The notes under the pieces were generated by a model. That model was not told where the DNA came from. It saw only the letters and a list, made by a program, of their open reading frames with translations, and made no database searches. Below are positions 20,437-29,692 of a stretch of 64,000 nt of DNA, one piece after another. The DNA comes from Tritrichomonas musculus (taxonomy: Eukaryota > Parabasalia > Tritrichomonadida > Tritrichomonadidae): the NCBI GenBank assembly GCA_039105265.1, contig JAPFFF010000004.1, forward strand, positions 2,666,001-2,730,000. The letters run 5' to 3'. A program made the position numbers and the translations under genes. Every line of letters starts with the position of its first letter. The first letter of the stretch is position 1.

Positions 20437-21540
20437 TTATATGGGCATGTTACTAAATTCTAATTCTAATAATTTATTGCATGATGTTCTTTCATGAATT
20501 ACTTTTATATTAGAAGGAATGAAAATACTTTCAATTGAAGTATTTTCAAATGCACTTTTGCCAAGATATTGAAGTTCAGAATTTTCTGGAATTACAACTT
20601 TTTGAAGGGATTTTATATCAATAAAAGCGTAAGCATTAATTTGAATTACATGTGATGGAATATAAATTCTATTATTTCTTATATATTGAAAAGCCAATGT
20701 TTCAATTATTTGAAGTTCAGAATTTAAAGGAACATCAACTTGTTCAAGACTATAAAAAAAAGCAGATTCACCAATAATTTTAACATGTGGTGGTATTGTA
20801 ATTTGTTTAATCTTTGAACAAGATTTTAATGCCATTTTTTCAATTATTTCATGTTCTGAATTTTTTGCAAATAATAATTTATGAAGATTTTTGCATGAAT
20901 CAAATGAATAAGAAGCAATTTTTTTTAATAAAATTTGGAATAATAACTTTATCTGCATCTAAATTTGTAAATAAAAGACAATCAAATTTATCACTTTCCA
21001 AATTTGTTTTTCCAATAAGAAATTTATTTTGACATTATATCACTTTCCAAATTTGTTTTTCCAATAAGAAATTTATTTTGACATTATATCACTTTCCAAA
21101 TTTGTTTTTCCAATAAACAAAATTATTTGACATTACACTTTCTAAACCGCAACACCATTTATATTTTAATTCTTTCAATTTTGGAGGAATTGGTAAAGTT
21201 TCAAAAGAAGTATATATAAATACATCTTCATCGATTGTTTGAAGTTCTGAATTTGAATCAATATCTATTATTTTAAGTTTTTTGCAAAAAGCAAAAGTTC
21301 CTTTTTCTAATGTTTTAAGATGAGGTGGAATTAAAATTTTATTAATGGATGTTTCCCTAAATGCATATTCACCAATTTTTTGAATTTTTGAATCTTTTGG
21401 AATAATTATTGTATGAAGATTAACACAGCTGTAAATTGCTTTTGAACCAATTTGAATAACACTAGAAGGAATTATTATAGATACAATTAATGTATTATAA
21501 AATGCACACTCATCAATTGTTTGAAGATTTGTTATAAGTA
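20437..21540 (-). pseudogene. BspA-like leucine-rich repeat gene, decayed and 5'-truncated
   Basis: Minus-strand LRR_5 repeats closely resemble those of the intact gene at 21817 (SELQIIETLAF, IPSHVIQINAYAF, SELQYLGKSAF), including its special loop motif FLIGKTNLESDKFD. The reading runs from ~21540 to TAA at 20437 but is broken by the 49-bp repeat at 20991-21110 and by a one-base shift in the A-run near 20925. There is no start or N-terminus at the right end. The longest open piece, 20437-20958, begins inside a repeat. The encoded protein would be an intracellular-type BspA-like protein, as no signal or anchor is seen. It is head-to-head with the intact paralogue. Confidence 0.8.
20991..21110. 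repeat. 49-bp tandem repeat, about 2.5 copies
   Basis: The unit beginning tcactttccaaatttgtttt starts at 20991, 21040 and 21089. Its 49-bp period is not a multiple of three, so each extra copy shifts the frame of the LRR gene in which it lies. Confidence 0.88.
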
Positions 21541-21630
21541 TTCATATATTATTTTAATTTACAATGTTAATAAAAAAAAAAAATCAAATTATTTTTATTC
21601 TTAATATTATTATTTATTTCATTCAAATTA

Positions 21631-21727
21631 AAGTGCGTCCACAATTAAGAAAGTATTTTTTGAATAAGCTCATAGAAATATTGAATGAGTTTTCACAATT
21701 TTAACTTTCCTAATAGTGGACACACTT
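21631..21727. mobile_element. 97-bp MITE with TA target duplication (Tc1/mariner-like)
   Basis: The ends are inverted repeats of 24 bases (aagtgcgtccacaattaaga... against aagtgtgtccactattagga...) with about three mismatches. A TA dinucleotide lies directly outside each end (21629-21630, 21728-21729). The interior is ~50 AT-rich bases. TA duplication and such ends fit a miniature, non-autonomous Tc1/mariner-type transposon. It sits in the shared upstream region of two LRR genes. Confidence 0.65.
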
Positions 21728-21816
21728 TAGTTCAATTTTTGAAAAATTTTATAAAAATTTTAATTGAAAATATAATTGAATACATAAAATAACTTTGACG
21801 TCAAAATTATAATTAT

Positions 21817-24150
21817 ATGTTTCGATCTTATAATCTTCCAGAAGGCAATTATACCCTATACAAATTGAATAACATCGCATACGGATTAAATAAAGAAGAA
21901 CGAATTGCGAAAGTCGTTGGAGAAGAATCGGCAGATGGAAAAATAATTATTCCAAGATCAATTACATATCAAGATGTAGAACACAATGTCATAAGTATAG
22001 AAAAGAATGCATTTAGAGGTGATGAAGATCTTCAATCGATTCAATTTGCGCCTGATTCCTTAGTAGCAACAATTGGAAAGAATGCATTTGACCAAACTAG
22101 CATTGAAAGCATTAATTTTCCATCGAGTATCATAGAACTAGAAAGTGGATGGGGCAAAGGTCTTCATCAACTACGAGAGATTACAATTGATCCAAATAAT
22201 CGAAAATATAAAATGTATGCTGACAAATTCATTATAGGAAAGACATCAATTGATCAAGACGACTACGATACACTTGTCTATTGTGTCAAATGTAAAAATG
22301 CTGTAATTCCTGATTTCATTGAAACAATCGGTTCATATTGCTTCAGCAATTGTTATAAAATAAAAATTGAATTCACAGAAAATTCAAAGCTCAGAAAAAT
22401 TGAAAGGGGAGCTTTTTCTACTTGTGCTTTAGAAAGCATCAAAATTCCATCAAGCTGTACAATCATTTGTGAGGAGTCGTTTAGATATTGTGAAGATTTG
22501 AGAGAAATTGAAATTCCTGAAAATTCTGAACTTCACACAATTGAGAAAAACGCTTTTCTCTTCTGTAATATTGAGAGCCTCTCAATTCCTGAAAAATTAG
22601 TCAATTTAAATGACGGTTGGTCTAGTTGGGCTCTTAAATTAAACAGTATAAATGTAAGTCCAAAAAATCCACGTTACAAAACAGACAATGAAAAGAAATT
22701 CATTTTCGGTAAATCGTCGATTGAACAAGAAAATTTTGATGTTCTTGTTTTTTGTGTCCGTGATGCTGAAAAAGTGACAATTCCTGATTTTGTTGAGATA
22801 ATTGGTCCTAATTGTTTTTCTGAATGCAAAATGCTTTCCACCGTTGAAACTTCAGACAATTCAAAGCTTCGAATAATTGAGTACTCTGCTTTTTCAGGCT
22901 CGAATATAGAAAGTATCTCAATTCCACCTCACCTCACCAAAATTGGTGATGTGGCATTTTCTTCATGCTCAAGTTTGTTACGAGTTGAAATCCCAGCCGA
23001 TTCTGATCTTCAAATCATCGGAAAGAGAGCTTTCGCGCGTACTAATATTCAGAAGTTTACATTTCCACGTCACATCACCGAAATCAATGAAGGAACATTT
23101 ACTTCTTGTAACAGCCTTCAAAAAGTGGAATTCCCTGATGATTCAAAAATTGAGAGGATCGATGAATGGGCCTTTAATGATAGTGGGATTCAAACGATCA
23201 AAATTCCTTCAAATGTCACTGTCATTTGTAAGATGGCTTTTGGTAATTGCAAGCAACTTCGTACAATTGAAATCGACGAAGATTCAAAATTGCAAACAAT
23301 TGAAAAAAATGCTTTCTATTCATCTGCTCTCGAAAATTTCACCTTTCCTGCAAATTTGACCAATTTGAAAGATGAATGGCTTTGTGGTGAACTGAAATTG
23401 AAGGAAATAAAAATAAGTCCAAAAAATCCACGTTACAAAACAGACGATGAAAAGAAATTCATTTTCGGTAAATCGTCGATGGAACAAGAAAAATTTGATG
23501 TTCTTGTTTTCTGTGTCCGTAATGTCGAAAAAGTGACAATTCCTGATTTTGTTGAAATAATTGGTTCTCTTTCTTTTTCTGATTGTAAACAACTTCGGTC
23601 AGTTGAATTTTCAAATAATTCAAATTTGAGAATTATTGAAAAATCTGCTTTTAGTGATTTACTTTTTGATTCAATTTATCTTCCACCTCACCTCACCAAA
23701 ATTTGTAAGGAAGCTTTCAAATTCTGCAGAAATCTCAAAAGAGTTGAAATTCCATCGAATTCTGAACTTCAAATAATTGAAAATGATTCTTTTTCTTATA
23801 CAGAAATTGAATCCATTTCGATTCCATCAAGTGTCGTTCAAATTTGTAAGCATTCTTTCTGTGGTTGCAGAAATTTGAAAAGAATTGAAATAGCACCAAA
23901 TTCTCAACTTAGAGTGATTGAAAATCTCGATTTTGATTCAACAAAAATTAGCTCATTTATTGTACCACCTCACGTTGAAGATCTAAACATGTCAATTTTT
24001 TACAAATGCAGATATTTCAAAATAATTGAAGTGGAAGAAAATTCACAACTAAAGAAAATAATTGATAAACCACTTTTTCAGTATTATGAAAGTGAATTAC
24101 TGATAATGATTCCGCCTGAATTAAGAAATAATTTCACCTATATTCGTTAA
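21817..24150 (+). CDS. BspA-like leucine-rich repeat protein (777 aa)
   Basis: The whole protein is built of LRR_5-type units (IP..V..IG..AF..C..L..VEIP.NS.L..I) in about 25 turns. Three longer blocks contain KNPRYKTDDEKKFIFGKSS, near residues 125, 280 and 530. Relatives in trichomonads form one of the largest gene families. Some are surface adhesins, others are internal. This one has no signal peptide and no transmembrane segment, so I infer a cytoplasmic binding protein or unconventional export. ATG at 21817 is preceded by stops and a short AT-rich leader; it starts MFRSYNLPEGNYTLYKLN. The stop is followed by A (TAAA). The two longest blocks are very similar in DNA sequence, a sign of internal duplication. 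Confidence 0.9.
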   Translation: MFRSYNLPEGNYTLYKLNNIAYGLNKEERIAKVVGEESADGKIIIPRSITYQDVEHNVISIEKNAFRGDEDLQSIQFAPDSLVATIGKNAFDQTSIESINFPSSIIELESGWGKGLHQLREITIDPNNRKYKMYADKFIIGKTSIDQDDYDTLVYCVKCKNAVIPDFIETIGSYCFSNCYKIKIEFTENSKLRKIERGAFSTCALESIKIPSSCTIICEESFRYCEDLREIEIPENSELHTIEKNAFLFCNIESLSIPEKLVNLNDGWSSWALKLNSINVSPKNPRYKTDNEKKFIFGKSSIEQENFDVLVFCVRDAEKVTIPDFVEIIGPNCFSECKMLSTVETSDNSKLRIIEYSAFSGSNIESISIPPHLTKIGDVAFSSCSSLLRVEIPADSDLQIIGKRAFARTNIQKFTFPRHITEINEGTFTSCNSLQKVEFPDDSKIERIDEWAFNDSGIQTIKIPSNVTVICKMAFGNCKQLRTIEIDEDSKLQTIEKNAFYSSALENFTFPANLTNLKDEWLCGELKLKEIKISPKNPRYKTDDEKKFIFGKSSMEQEKFDVLVFCVRNVEKVTIPDFVEIIGSLSFSDCKQLRSVEFSNNSNLRIIEKSAFSDLLFDSIYLPPHLTKICKEAFKFCRNLKRVEIPSNSELQIIENDSFSYTEIESISIPSSVVQICKHSFCGCRNLKRIEIAPNSQLRVIENLDFDSTKISSFIVPPHVEDLNMSIFYKCRYFKIIEVEENSQLKKIIDKPLFQYYESELLIMIPPELRNNFTYIR

Positions 24151-24876
24151 AAGTTATTATTTCATATTAATATAATCTTTTTTTTTTTTTTTCATACTAT
24201 AGTCCTGTTCAAAAGTAGCTTCTTGCGACCGTTTATTTTTATTTAAAATACAATTAAGATCTATAATTTGAGGCATTGAACTAAATCTACAGCCAAAATC
24301 TTATCAAAAACCAAGTCTAGAAGATGTTATTATGCTAGCTTGTCCAAATCGTTGACTACTGATGATAATGAAAAATATTATATTACAATATTCAAAAATT
24401 CAGGGAGACACTCAAATTTTTATGTTTAAAATCGATATTAATCAATGAATATACTCAAAAATAGTGAAATTTATGATTTTACAAAAGTGCTTAACATAGG
24501 TATCATGATTTACGTAAAAAAAATAAATTTATCCCATTTTGAAAGGATTCCAATTCAATGGAATGTGAAATATTTATCATTTGAATTTCAAGGATTATAT
24601 CTGTCTCATTTTTCACATTGATTCAAAAAGTCATACATCAAAATTGAATTTCGGTGAAAACTTTCAATTCAAAATTGAATGAATTTGAACTTTTTGAAAT
24701 TCGGTGAGAATTTCTTTTATAAAAACATTCTCTAAAAATTTATTTGCATGTTGGTTCACATTCAGATCGATTTTTTTGTTTTATCAGAGTTATAAATAAT
24801 GACATACATTTTAATGGAATTCATTTTTTTTAAATTCTCTCAAAAAGTGAACTCTTCCATTATTGAAATTTAATAA
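24151..24876. other. Intergenic spacer, AT-rich
   Basis: About 725 bases with a 16-base T run near 24178. A short run near 24285-24355 reads LQPKSYQKPSLEDVIMLAC on the plus strand and may be a coding relic of unknown origin. Nothing else was recognised. Confidence 0.4.
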
Positions 24877-27631
24877 ATGGTAAATAAAGTTATGCATTCT
24901 TCGCCACATTCGCTTATTAATCCTATAGATTTTGTACTTAGGCCATCTCAAATTTCCACACTTTCATGTGCTTCTATTCAATCTGACTTTGAATTCATAG
25001 TTGATGGAAAAAGGTATAAATCAAACCAAGGCATTGCTAGAACAATTTTTACACGCGTAAATGATCAATTAATTAAAGATCCTGATATGGATAAAATAAT
25101 AATCAACGATATAAAAGATACAAATGGTTATTTCCAATTGATTCAAAATATGATGGCAGGTGAAGTCATCACAATTAATGAAAGCAATGCTTTCTTTTTA
25201 AATTATATTGCAAATACTCTTGGAAATGATGAACTTAAATCAATAACTAATATTTTCATGGTACGTTACAAAATAAATGCATATAATGTTGATGAAAACG
25301 ACAATAATCATTATACTGTAGAAGGTGAATTTATTCCAGCGAAATGGTATCAAATAATGATCCAGTTATTTATAAACTTCTGTTCTAAAATATCAATAAT
25401 TTTCAGGATTTTCTTATTTCTCTGTGAATTAATTGGGTTTGCGATTGGACTTGCTTATATTTTTAATTGATTTATGATTCCATTAACATCTGGTTTTATT
25501 TCATTAAATTTGAAAAAAGTTTATCGATACTGTTTGATGATTCCATATTTTTTATTTAATATTAATATAGTAAGTTTGATTGAAATAATTGCATTTTATA
25601 TATGTAAATCAAATCATTTCATTTCAGATATTCCTTTTTCAAAACATCTGCAACTTATTAAAATTATTAAAAATATATGGCCTTTTGGTAATAGGCAAAA
25701 GAAGATATCATTTGAAACATTAGAAATATCGCAATCATCATTGATTGATATAACAAATGATAATCTTGAAAGTCAACAAACTTATTTAAGAAATAAAGAA
25801 AAGGAAAAGAAATCACGAGCATATGAATTATTATTTTTTTCTGGAAATAATAATTTATACAATACAATTCTTGGTTTTCTATTAATTGTTTTATGTATTT
25901 CTTTTTGTTTTAAAAATGTTTTTCGCTTTATTATAGTTTTGTTTTCTGTTTTAATACCATCAATTTTGATTAAAATACTTTTTATTTTATATTCAATTAT
26001 TGCATGGCTTTCAATGTTTAAAAAAGGGAGAGATAATTTTATTCAATATGGCGATTTCTCGGATCATTTTATCAATTCAATGTTTTTTTCAGAATCAAAA
26101 TGGCTGTTATTTTTTTCAAAATGTAAGCATTCAAAAAAAACGATCAAATCAAGATGATTTTGAGGAGTGTTCTTTTTCATGTTATGAAGAAGAAAATAGT
26201 ATGTATGATGATGAAATTTATGATAAATTCAATTTGTTTCCTTTTTGTTGTTTTTATAAATATGATTCATTGTTTGTTTCTTTTGTTCAAGCAGTTTTTT
26301 CAAAACCAACAGCAGGATTTTTAGTTTCAATTGGTATTTTAATTCTTCTATTTGATGAATGGAATTATTTTAATATTTATCAAATATTTTTAATTGTTGC
26401 TGTCTTAATTTTAGGATTCAATGTATTAATGTGCTCAATTAATTTCCCTTTCTTGTTTATTAATCGATTTTTTACACAAGTGTGTTCTGAAAAGCAAGTT
26501 CAATTAAGAAAGAATTGGATGAATAATGCTAAAAAAAGGGTGAGATGGATTGAATTATGGTTTACATGGAGCAAAGAAGCAACATCCATTAGAGTTTCAC
26601 GAATCATATTTGTTTCAGTTTTTATTTTGTCTATTATTGGTTCAATTATTCCAGCTTTACTTTTGAGTCAAAAAGTTATTTCTCCTAATGACACAACTGA
26701 TTTAAAATATGCAACAGAAATGTATAAAAGAAAATCTATAGAAGGAAATCAATCAACTATTTATCTTAAGAATCCTGTTTGTGATATTAGAATAAGAGAT
26801 TTGAATATAGTTCAACTCGCAGCTTTAGCCGAATCATCGTATCAATTGAAAAATGATGACCCAACGCTTCATTTAATTTTAAAAGATTTCTTTGGTGATG
26901 ACTGGAATAAAACATTACAAATTATAGATAATGTATCACATTCATTTATTCGTCACTATGTTTATAAAAATAGTATGCATATAATTAGCATCCGAGGAAC
27001 AGATGATACAATTGATGTTCTTGCTGATTTACAAATGTGGACTTCTTCATTTATGATGAATATGTTATCATCAAGTATGCCAATTTTTAATGAATATTTT
27101 TCTCAATTTAGAACATTTTTAGGTTACTTGATGCATTTGCCAACTTATTTTATTAAACCATTTTCGTTGGTTAACAGTTATATTGAAATTATAAAAAATT
27201 ACGTTGAATCTATTCAAATTGGTAATGGTGCTGAAATTATATTGACTGGGCATTCTTTGGGTGGGGGATTGGCTAAGCTTGTATCAACAACGACTGGATA
27301 TCAAGCCATATCTTATTCTGTACCTGGAATTCAATCAATTACGGCATTCGTTGAATGGAAACATGGTAATATTCCTCAATCATTCATAAATATAGTTCCA
27401 AATTTAGACCCAATCCCTAGTGTTGATCAAACAACTGGTTCCAGCTTTATAATACCTTGTAATGAAGGTTTATTTGCTTGTCATAATATGATTCGTACAA
27501 TGTGTATGTTATCAACGTTATGTACTGATAATTTAACAATGCCAGCATATTCTTTTTGTCTCAAAAATTTAGGAGAAAAATCAATGGAAGAAATGAAAGT
27601 TATTGGAAAACCATATTCATATGTTTCTTAA
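24877..27631 (+). pseudogene. BTB-like / multi-pass membrane / class 3 lipase gene, disrupted
   Basis: Three open pieces form one logical gene. 24877-25470 (197 aa) has a trichomonad BTB-like fold (FEFIVDGKRYKSNQGIA) and a hydrophobic end. 25474-26157 (227 aa) is in the same frame after a single TGA and has several membrane helices. The lipase part follows in another frame; the shift lies at or near the run of eight A at ~26134-26141, where the coding character changes frame. A multi-helix membrane region ahead of a Lipase_3 domain recalls diacylglycerol lipases. Two breaks suggest a young pseudogene. Alternatively the first piece is an independent short protein, or the breaks are sequencing errors. 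I favour a pseudogene but cannot exclude function of the parts. Confidence 0.6.
26048..27631 (+). CDS. Class 3 (fungal-type) lipase domain, membrane-anchored
   Basis: This frame carries three hydrophobic helices (GFLVSIGILILLF; IFLIVAVLILGFNVLMC; IIFVSVFILSIIGSIIPALL) and then an alpha/beta-hydrolase of the Lipase_3 family. It has the nucleophile elbow TGHSLGGGLAK, an aspartate in VPNLDPIPSVD and a histidine in FACHNMIRT. This would be a complete Ser-Asp-His triad acting on acylglycerols or phospholipids at a membrane. I took the first ATG in frame (26048); coding character begins only near 26140, and the next Met at 26201 is also possible. It is probably the C-terminal part of the disrupted gene above. 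It ends with TAA followed by a long A run. Confidence 0.65.
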   Translation: MAISRIILSIQCFFQNQNGCYFFQNVSIQKKRSNQDDFEECSFSCYEEENSMYDDEIYDKFNLFPFCCFYKYDSLFVSFVQAVFSKPTAGFLVSIGILILLFDEWNYFNIYQIFLIVAVLILGFNVLMCSINFPFLFINRFFTQVCSEKQVQLRKNWMNNAKKRVRWIELWFTWSKEATSIRVSRIIFVSVFILSIIGSIIPALLLSQKVISPNDTTDLKYATEMYKRKSIEGNQSTIYLKNPVCDIRIRDLNIVQLAALAESSYQLKNDDPTLHLILKDFFGDDWNKTLQIIDNVSHSFIRHYVYKNSMHIISIRGTDDTIDVLADLQMWTSSFMMNMLSSSMPIFNEYFSQFRTFLGYLMHLPTYFIKPFSLVNSYIEIIKNYVESIQIGNGAEIILTGHSLGGGLAKLVSTTTGYQAISYSVPGIQSITAFVEWKHGNIPQSFINIVPNLDPIPSVDQTTGSSFIIPCNEGLFACHNMIRTMCMLSTLCTDNLTMPAYSFCLKNLGEKSMEEMKVIGKPYSYVS

Positions 27632-28129
27632 AAAAAAAAAAAATATTGAACATTCAATAAAAAAGTACATCTTTGAACTAACTTATTTGAATTTTTATAT
27701 TACAAAAGTAAAATCTAATAAAAAATGAAATTGATTATCTTTAGATGAATTAATTTGGGCATTAATGTCAACAATTCAAAACATCATATTGTCAAAAAAT
27801 AACACGTATTTATTTACCAAGTTAAGTCAAATAAGCATTTATCAATGAAATTAATCATTTTTCGACATTTTTCAGATAATATATTTTGTTCTCTACCATA
27901 TGACAAAAAAATATTTTTTATTATGAAAAATATAAAATGATAATTAAAAAAAAAAAAAAAAAAAAAAAAAATTTATTCAAGAAATTTCATTGAATTGTAA
28001 AGCATCCACCTTCAGTGGCTTCACCATTTGAAGTATATAAAACAATATAACAGCATACATTTTATAAATACAAAAATAAATATCATAATTATATTTTGGT
28101 CTAGTAAATTTGATTTTAAATCAAAATAT
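27632..28129. other. Intergenic spacer, AT-rich
   Basis: About 500 bases with an A run of ~27 near 27945. Near 27992-28060 the minus strand reads YIVLYTSNGEATEGGCFTIQ and stop, possibly the last codons of a lost gene. Nothing else was recognised. Confidence 0.4.
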
Positions 28130-28534
28130 TTAAAAAATTTTGTTGATTGACCATTTAGCCATTGTATATATTGATTTTGTTATTATGCAATGAAAGTAAA
28201 ACTGTATATTTTTTACATATATAATCGAATTTGGTATAATTGAATTGGAATGTTGAATTACTCCATGAAAATAACAACTAGTTTTTTGAGTGAATCTTGT
28301 GTAAAAATTCACTCTACTATTGTACACAAAATATGAATAACTTAAAAAGCGTCTGCAAAAATCTTTAAAAGATCCGAATTCCGTCACATGAAAATCTTTT
28401 TGAATATTCAGTGATTTTTCGGATAACACACGGTTGGCAATTATAAAAAAGAAGTCATTCCGGCTTAATGAAAAAGATTTTTCTAAAACTTCATCAATTT
28501 GATCAACAAAAAATTGTAATGGAAGATATGTCAT
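28130..28534 (-). CDS. Hypothetical protein fragment (134 aa)
   Basis: I do not recognise the family. From ATG at 28534 the frame reads MTYLPLQFFVDQIDEVLEK and NDFFFIIANRVLSEK, which is protein-like. The same frame stays open upstream for ~14 codons (INTYEKNDILTFVNL) before a stop. The second half becomes compositionally random. INTYE followed by a hydrophobic heptad pattern recalls the N-terminal region of trichomonad BTB/ankyrin proteins, which would make this a relic rather than a gene. No neighbouring gene helps to decide. Confidence 0.35.
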   Translation of the reverse strand: MTYLPLQFFVDQIDEVLEKSFSLSRNDFFFIIANRVLSEKSLNIQKDFHVTEFGSFKDFCRRFLSYSYFVYNSRVNFYTRFTQKTSCYFHGVIQHSNSIIPNSIIYVKNIQFYFHCIITKSIYTMAKWSINKIF

Positions 28535-28918
28535 TAAGTTGACAAAAGTTAAAATATCATTTTTTTCATAAGTGTTAATAGATCAATCGGCCAAATTGTT
28601 ATTATGTAACTTAGATAAATATAAAAAATTCTAAAATATCCAAATGCAAAGGAAATTTCTTTTGGATTTTTTGAAGGATTGGGAATTAAGATTTGAATCA
28701 AAGTTTTTCATAACAATGGGTTAATTGAATTTTAATCTAAATCTTCAGATCATGAATTTTGAACATCAATATCATAAATGCTTCTGATTTGGAATGTTTT
28801 GGATGTTGATATTCAGCAAGAATCAACGCCATTAATTAATAATTATTAGGTCCTAATGGTTTTATCAAAGCCCATTTTAATTACAATAAATTCTTTTTAA
28901 ATAAATAAATAAATAGAA
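28535..28918. other. Intergenic spacer
   Basis: About 380 bases. The last ~50 (cccattttaattacaataa...) recur upstream of tRNA-Gly copy 4, so they belong to a duplicated tRNA flank. Nothing else was recognised. Confidence 0.45.
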
Positions 28919-28990
28919 ACGTGGCTGGTGTAATGGTTTAGCATATGGGTGCTCCACACCTAGGAACTGGGTTCGATTCCCAGGCTGCGT
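28919..28990 (+). tRNA. tRNA-Gly (TCC), copy 2
   Basis: Identical over all 72 nt to copy 1 at 20251, with the same C at position 33. The 3' flank is also shared, so it arose by a segmental duplication. Confidence 0.75.
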
Positions 28991-29180
28991 ACTTTTTCAT
29001 ATTTTTATTTTTAATTTGTTGTCAAAAAAATCAATGCATCAAGTAATCATCAATATCTAAATAATAAACATCTTTTAATATCATCATAACTAATGGATTT
29101 TGAAAAAGATGAAATTTGAATTTGAATTATTATATTGGCATGATACTAAATTCTAATTCTAATAATTTATTGCATGATGG
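28991..29180. repeat. Segmental duplicate of 20323-20482, with LRR gene tail
   Basis: Starting at tactttttcatatttttatt the sequence follows 20323-20482 closely, with one ~30-base insertion. On the minus strand the end (about 29138-29180) encodes a copy of the LRR pseudogene tail (CNKLLELEFS...MPI and stop) and stops there. The duplication thus carried the tRNA and the last ~15 codons of the LRR gene. Confidence 0.8.
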
Positions 29181-29692
29181 TTTGATAATGAATAAAAAAT
29201 ATATTATAAAGAATTCTTAATGATTATTTTATATTATACTGAAACCGATTCACTCGTTCACTCAATTCTTTCCTATTTTAAAATAGATACCATATCTTTT
29301 CATTTCATTGGCATGAAATTATCTTGAATTCTTAATTTTTATAAAGAAATTTTCACTAAGAGATCACTTGTAGGAAATTATTAAAATTAATATTATAGAA
29401 TTCATAAATATTTGGTAATAATTATAAATATTTTTTAAGTTTCATCCCTCCTAACATATAATGGTATAAACATACTCAAAATTGCAAATATAATTCATAA
29501 TGAAAAAAATTATTTTTTTGATCAATCATAATTGATAATTAATAAATAATGTTTTTATTTTTATTATAAATCATATATAATTTCAAGTGATGTTTTTTTA
29601 TAAGTATATATACAAAAAGTTTGTCTTGTTTTTTCATAGAAAAAAAAAAAAAATTGAATTCAATTCCTATTGAAAAATAATTTTGAATAATA
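29181..29692. other. Intergenic spacer, AT-rich
   Basis: About 510 bases. The phrase gaattcaattcctatt occurs near 29656 and again over the start codon region (29695), a small local duplication. No RNA gene or relic was seen. Confidence 0.45.
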
